A DNA stretch of 64,000 nt from Sphingobacterium corticibacter. GTDB taxonomy: Bacteria; Bacteroidota; Bacteroidia; Sphingobacteriales; Sphingobacteriaceae. The stretch is from assembly GCF_003076635.1 (NCBI RefSeq), contig NZ_QDKG01000006.1, positions 62,001 through 126,000 of the forward strand. Direction: 5' to 3'. Position 1 is the stretch's first letter; every line of letters begins with the position of its first letter. Shown here piece after piece: positions 60,079-64,000 of this stretch. Under the pieces are notes generated by a model. The model saw only the letters and a list, made by a program, of their open reading frames with translations, was not told where the DNA came from and made no database searches. A program made the translations under genes and the position numbers.

Positions 60079-63000
60079 ATGCAAAGAAAACTTACTACTA
60101 TTTCCTTTATTTTTAGCCTCTTGCTGGCGCTTGCGGTATTGCCAGCGCACCGCGTAGCCGCGCAACAACGCGTGGTAGAAGGGGTGATTACTGAATCGCT
60201 TACCGGCCAACCAATTGCTGGTGTGAGCGTACGCGTTGTTGGCCAACAATTTGGTGTTTCTTCGCAAGAAGATGGCCGTTATCGTATAGAAGTCAAACAA
60301 GCCGATGCGCGTTTAGAATTCTCTTACGTGGGCTACGGAACAGTGCAACGCCCAGCTACTGCTGGCCGATTGGACGTGGCTTTAGAAGCTGCCAGTCGGG
60401 ATTTGGGTGAAGTCGTGGTTGTGGCTTATGGTACATCGCGACGCGAGAATATCACCGGTTCGGTTGGTACGATCAACGGCAAGCAATTAGAAAACAGACA
60501 AATTTCTAACCTTTCTAAAGGTTTGGAAGGTCAAGTTCCCGGCTTACAAGCCGTCGCAGCTTCCGGACAACCCGGGACTGATGCGACCGTGCGTATTCGC
60601 GGTATCGGTTCGATCAATGCGTCGAGCAATCCGCTCTATGTGGTGGATGGCAACCCGTACGCCGGCGATATTAACGCCATAAACCCGAATGATATTGAGT
60701 CCATCAGTGTGTTGAAAGATGCGGCCTCTAGCGCTTTGTACGGTTCGCGTGGTGCGAATGGTGTGATCATCGTGACTACCAAAAAAGGTCGCGCTAGCGA
60801 TCGTGCGGCGATCAATTTAAACGTGACCAAAGGTATTTCAAACCGAGCTATTCAGGATTATAAGCAACTATCGACCGACGATTATTTCCAGTTGTACTGG
60901 GAAGCGTTGCGCAATAAAAACTTGTCCAATGGTTTGGCGGCAGATGTCGCTGCGCGTAATGCCAGTGCTGCTGTAGTAACAGATTTGGGTATCAATCCTT
61001 ACGGATCGAATTTTCCAGAACCGGTGGGGTTGGATGGTCGTTTGGTATCCGGAGCAAAAGCACTATGGGATGATAGCTGGACGGACGTGTTGCAGCGTAC
61101 AGGTCAACGTTTACAAGCCGATTTGAGCATTAGCGGCGGTGGTGAAAAGCATAGTTATTTTATTTCTGGTGGTTATCTAGACGATCAAGGGATCGCGATT
61201 GGTTCTGGATTTAAACGTTATAATGTGCGCGCAAATATTGATACGAAAGCTCGCGAATGGTTGAATGCAGGTTTCAACGTGGCAGCCAGCAGCACGTTGC
61301 AACAGTTTCCACAATCGGAAGATAGCAACACGGCGAACATTATCAACTTTACGCGATTAACACCGGGTTTCTATCCGTATTACGAGCGCGAAGCTGATGG
61401 TAGCTACCGCTTAGATGCTGCCGGCAACCGCATTTGGGATTTTGGAGAATACCGCCCAAGTGCGGCTATTCCACGCTCTAATTTGGCGGCTTCTTTACCG
61501 TTGGACAAAAATGATATCCAGCGTGAAAATGCTTCCGTGAGGACCTATTTAGAAGCAGTGTTCAGTGATAACTTAAAGTTTCGCTCTACGTATAGTGTTG
61601 ATTACATCAACAGAAACGATCACTTTTATGTGAATCCTTCCGTCGGTAGAGGAGTAGAATACCTTGGATCGGTTAATAAAAGTAATGTACGTACGGTTGG
61701 CCAGACATGGAATAATATCCTGACGTATGACAAGCAATTTGGTTTGCATCACCTGAATGTATTAGGCGGTCAGGAATTTTACAGTTTCCAAACCACCAAT
61801 ATGAGTGGCAGTCGCCAGCGTTTTGTATTGCCAGGTTTGGATGAGCCGGTAGCGGCATCGCAGCTGAATTCCTTTACCGGATTGAGTCAAGATTATCGAT
61901 TGCTGAGCTTCTTAGGTCGTGCCGAATACGGCTATGATAATCGCTATTTATTGTCGGGATCCATCCGTACAGACGGTTCGTCGCGCTTTGCGGCAGGCAC
62001 ACGTTGGGGCACATTCTGGTCACTCGGCGCAGCTTGGAAGATCTCCAATGAATCATTTTTGCAAGACCAAAGTTGGTTGGATCAGTTGACTTGGAGAGCG
62101 AGTTATGGTGGACAAGGGAATGATAATTTAGGTGTTTATTATGCGTATCAAGGCTTGTATTCTATTCTCAATAGCTTGGGTGAGGGCGGTACGGTCACCA
62201 ATCGTTTGGCAACGCCAGACTTAAAATGGGAAACCAACTTGAACTTCAATACCGGAGTCGATGTGGCAATTCTTAAAAACCGCATTGCCTTGTCTGTCGA
62301 ATATTTCAATCGCCAGAGTAAAGATCTATTGTTCACCATGCCGATGGCCTTATCTACAGGATATACCGGATATGATGCCAATATCGGTACGATGCGCAAC
62401 ACGGGTATTGACGTAGATATTCGTACTATTCCAGTACGTAATGAAAACTTTCGCTGGAATTTAGACCTGAACTTTTCACACTTTAAGAATCGCATTACTG
62501 AATTGCCAACGGCAAACAATATCATCCGTGGTAATAAGATGCTGCGCTTAGGTGGATCGATTTACGATTTTTATCTACCGACTTGGGCTGGTGTCAATCC
62601 GGAAGACGGATCACCATTGTGGTACAAAGCAGATGCGGATGGCATGCAAACCGAAGAAACGACTTCGGTATATGGAGACGCAGGTCGCTTTATTCAAGGA
62701 AGTTCCTTGCCAACTTTGGTTGGTGGTATCACGAATAACATCACGTACAAAAACTTTGACTTAAACGCTTTATTGAGTTTCAGTTTGGGTGGTCAGATTT
62801 TAGATAATGACTATATTCAATTGTTGAGTAATGGTAATAACCCAGGTCGTGCTTGGAGCGAAGAGATGCTGAACCGTTGGACTCCAGAAAACCGCGACAC
62901 CGATGTGCCCCGTTTGACGACGGACAACTTAAACTGGACTTCGGCGTCAACACGCTTTTTGTACGATGGCAGCTTTGCCCGTCTGAAGAATCTGAGCGTG

Positions 63001-63192
63001 GGTTACACTTTTCCAGAAGCGATGATGACTCGCATTGGCATCAGCCGACTGCGCGTGTTTATTCAAGGTGAAAATCTCTTCACTTTGTACAAACACAAGG
63101 GGATGGATCCAGAGCAGACCTTAGAGGGAGCAACCTATTTCCGTTACCCGGCTATTAAGACATTCTCCGGAGGAGTACAAATCGCATTGTAA
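60079..63192 (+). CDS. SusC/RagA TonB-dependent outer-membrane transporter, 1037 aa
   Basis: Signal peptide (FIFSLLLALAVLPAHRVAAQ), a CarboxypepD_reg-like domain (about 30-110: VVEGVITESLTGQPIAGVSV), SusC signature LGEVVVVAYGTSRRENITGS, plug with NPLYVVDGNPYAGD and ISVLKDAASSALYGSRGANG, and a beta barrel ending FSGGVQIAL. There is no STN domain, so unlike the transporter at 48320 it is not controlled through FecR. It probably imports mannose-rich oligosaccharides produced by the GH92 enzyme. Confidence 0.9.
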   Translation: MQRKLTTISFIFSLLLALAVLPAHRVAAQQRVVEGVITESLTGQPIAGVSVRVVGQQFGVSSQEDGRYRIEVKQADARLEFSYVGYGTVQRPATAGRLDVALEAASRDLGEVVVVAYGTSRRENITGSVGTINGKQLENRQISNLSKGLEGQVPGLQAVAASGQPGTDATVRIRGIGSINASSNPLYVVDGNPYAGDINAINPNDIESISVLKDAASSALYGSRGANGVIIVTTKKGRASDRAAINLNVTKGISNRAIQDYKQLSTDDYFQLYWEALRNKNLSNGLAADVAARNASAAVVTDLGINPYGSNFPEPVGLDGRLVSGAKALWDDSWTDVLQRTGQRLQADLSISGGGEKHSYFISGGYLDDQGIAIGSGFKRYNVRANIDTKAREWLNAGFNVAASSTLQQFPQSEDSNTANIINFTRLTPGFYPYYEREADGSYRLDAAGNRIWDFGEYRPSAAIPRSNLAASLPLDKNDIQRENASVRTYLEAVFSDNLKFRSTYSVDYINRNDHFYVNPSVGRGVEYLGSVNKSNVRTVGQTWNNILTYDKQFGLHHLNVLGGQEFYSFQTTNMSGSRQRFVLPGLDEPVAASQLNSFTGLSQDYRLLSFLGRAEYGYDNRYLLSGSIRTDGSSRFAAGTRWGTFWSLGAAWKISNESFLQDQSWLDQLTWRASYGGQGNDNLGVYYAYQGLYSILNSLGEGGTVTNRLATPDLKWETNLNFNTGVDVAILKNRIALSVEYFNRQSKDLLFTMPMALSTGYTGYDANIGTMRNTGIDVDIRTIPVRNENFRWNLDLNFSHFKNRITELPTANNIIRGNKMLRLGGSIYDFYLPTWAGVNPEDGSPLWYKADADGMQTEETTSVYGDAGRFIQGSSLPTLVGGITNNITYKNFDLNALLSFSLGGQILDNDYIQLLSNGNNPGRAWSEEMLNRWTPENRDTDVPRLTTDNLNWTSASTRFLYDGSFARLKNLSVGYTFPEAMMTRIGISRLRVFIQGENLFTLYKHKGMDPEQTLEGATYFRYPAIKTFSGGVQIAL

Positions 63193-63204
63193 GACTTTTA
63201 AAAA

Positions 63205-64000
63205 ATGACCATGAATTTATTCGCGAAAAAATATAAAATATACCTTCTCTCTATCTTTGTACTGGCACTGTCGGGCTGTAAAGATCAATTGGATACAATG
63301 CCTACCGATGCGGTAACTGATACAGAGATTTACAAGAATACGAGTAATATCCAAACGGTGATCAACGGAACTTGGCGTTACCTGAATGATACTTATTTCA
63401 CTTTTGCTAACCCAGGTTATTCGGCTTTTATGCGCACGAGTGATGCGATGGCTAATGATGTGGCGGTGACTACCAAATACGGTTATCGCGATCCTTATGC
63501 CTTTACCGAACTGTTTGACAGATCGACGAATCGGGTAAATGCTTTTTGGACTTTGCTGTACAAAGTGATCGATAATACCAACAATGTAATCGCTAAAACC
63601 GAACAAGCGGAAGGCACGCGGGAAGAGAAAGATTTATTAATCGGTCAGGCCAAAACATTGCGCGCCTTTGCTTATCTAAACTTTGCGTCGTATTACCAAT
63701 TTAGCTATCTGAAAGACAAAAATGCGCTCACAGTGCCTATCTATACGGAGCCAAGTACAACCGCTACGCAAGGTAAACCAAAAGCCAGTTTGGAAGAGAT
63801 TTATGCCTTGATTACATCAGATTTGACGGATGCAATCACTAAATTGGAAGGATACAATCGCCCAAGTGCGCAGAAATATCGGGTGGATGCTCATGTGGCC
63901 AATGGATTGTTGGCACGTGCATATCTCAACATGGGGCAATGGGAATTGGCCGCTACGGCTGCCGCGAATGCAGCAGAAGGATTTCCGCTGATGAATGCGG
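63205..64000 (+). CDS. SusD/RagB-like lipoprotein, 3' end outside the window
   Basis: Starts 12 bp after the SusC stop; ATGs at 63205 and 63211. Signal and lipobox (YLLSIFVLALSGCKDQLD) are followed by PTDAVTDTEIYKNTSNIQT, typical of SusD, and the TPR region (LLIGQAKTLRAFAYLNFASY, GLLARAYLNMGQWELAA). It forms the binding partner of the SusC above. The frame is open to the window end, about 265 codons of an expected 500-550. Confidence 0.88.
   Translation, partial: MTMNLFAKKYKIYLLSIFVLALSGCKDQLDTMPTDAVTDTEIYKNTSNIQTVINGTWRYLNDTYFTFANPGYSAFMRTSDAMANDVAVTTKYGYRDPYAFTELFDRSTNRVNAFWTLLYKVIDNTNNVIAKTEQAEGTREEKDLLIGQAKTLRAFAYLNFASYYQFSYLKDKNALTVPIYTEPSTTATQGKPKASLEEIYALITSDLTDAITKLEGYNRPSAQKYRVDAHVANGLLARAYLNMGQWELAATAAANAAEGFPLMNA

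Overview
The window looks like a Bacteroidota chromosome, most likely Sphingobacteriaceae (Sphingobacterium-like). Evidence: SusC/SusD outer-membrane pairs, a FecR/ECF sigma regulatory pair, fimbrillin-like lipoproteins, a GH92 mannosidase, and Bacteroidota-type -7 boxes (TAnnTTTG) ahead of several genes. No rRNA, tRNA, CRISPR array or recognisable transposase was seen.

Layout. 0-4 kb: a short-chain dehydrogenase (SDR), a three-PAS histidine kinase, and small or decayed genes. 4.0-18.1 kb: an accessory region built from separate gene modules, namely a Tn3-type serine recombinase, an AbiJ-like protein, a Panacea/DUF4065 antitoxin with an unrecognised partner, a second Abi_C protein, an LRR-TIR protein with a nearby structured-RNA candidate, an OYE/SDR/MDR redox operon with an HxlR regulator, a second SDR+HxlR pair, and a DUF4180+formylglycine-enzyme-like pair. 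Most module borders carry a 17-bp motif, TGTCTCAnAAAACGAAC, always in the same orientation. The DNA over the recombinase start codon carries an inverted pair of the related half-site TGTTTCATAAA. I read this as a cassette array moved by a small serine recombinase, and it is the most novel feature of the window. 18-29.6 kb: a truncated globin, a small HTH protein, and a tandem family of four fimbrillin/FISUMP lipoproteins with decayed extra copies and mosaic sequence, interrupted by a BrkB-family gene. 29.6-35.7 kb: a serine hydrolase, then an N-formylglutamate amidohydrolase / QEGLA metallopeptidase / ATP-grasp operon. 35.5-43.1 kb: a bacteriocin island between 463-bp direct repeats: HlyD, C39-peptidase ABC exporter, TolC, HTH protein, and two peptide pairs with double-glycine leaders, each pair preceded by the same 52-bp element and followed by a hairpin and a membrane immunity candidate. 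44.5-53.8 kb: an ECF sigma / FecR / SusC / SusD / purple acid phosphatase / glycerophosphodiesterase locus, probably for organic phosphate. 53.9-55.0 kb: DNA polymerase IV. 55.1-56.9 kb: another fimbrillin-like lipoprotein with a 56-residue partner. 57.8-64 kb: a GH92 alpha-mannosidase, SusC and a SusD cut by the window end, a small mannan/glycan utilisation locus.

How the parts work together. The 5-10.5 kb genes form a defence island, and the same array also carries redox and regulatory cargo, as a general gene-capture platform would. The bacteriocin island is self-contained (export, processing, peptides, immunity). The two Sus-type loci each pair outer-membrane uptake with surface or periplasmic hydrolases. 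All function calls come from reading motifs and gene order; no database search was run.
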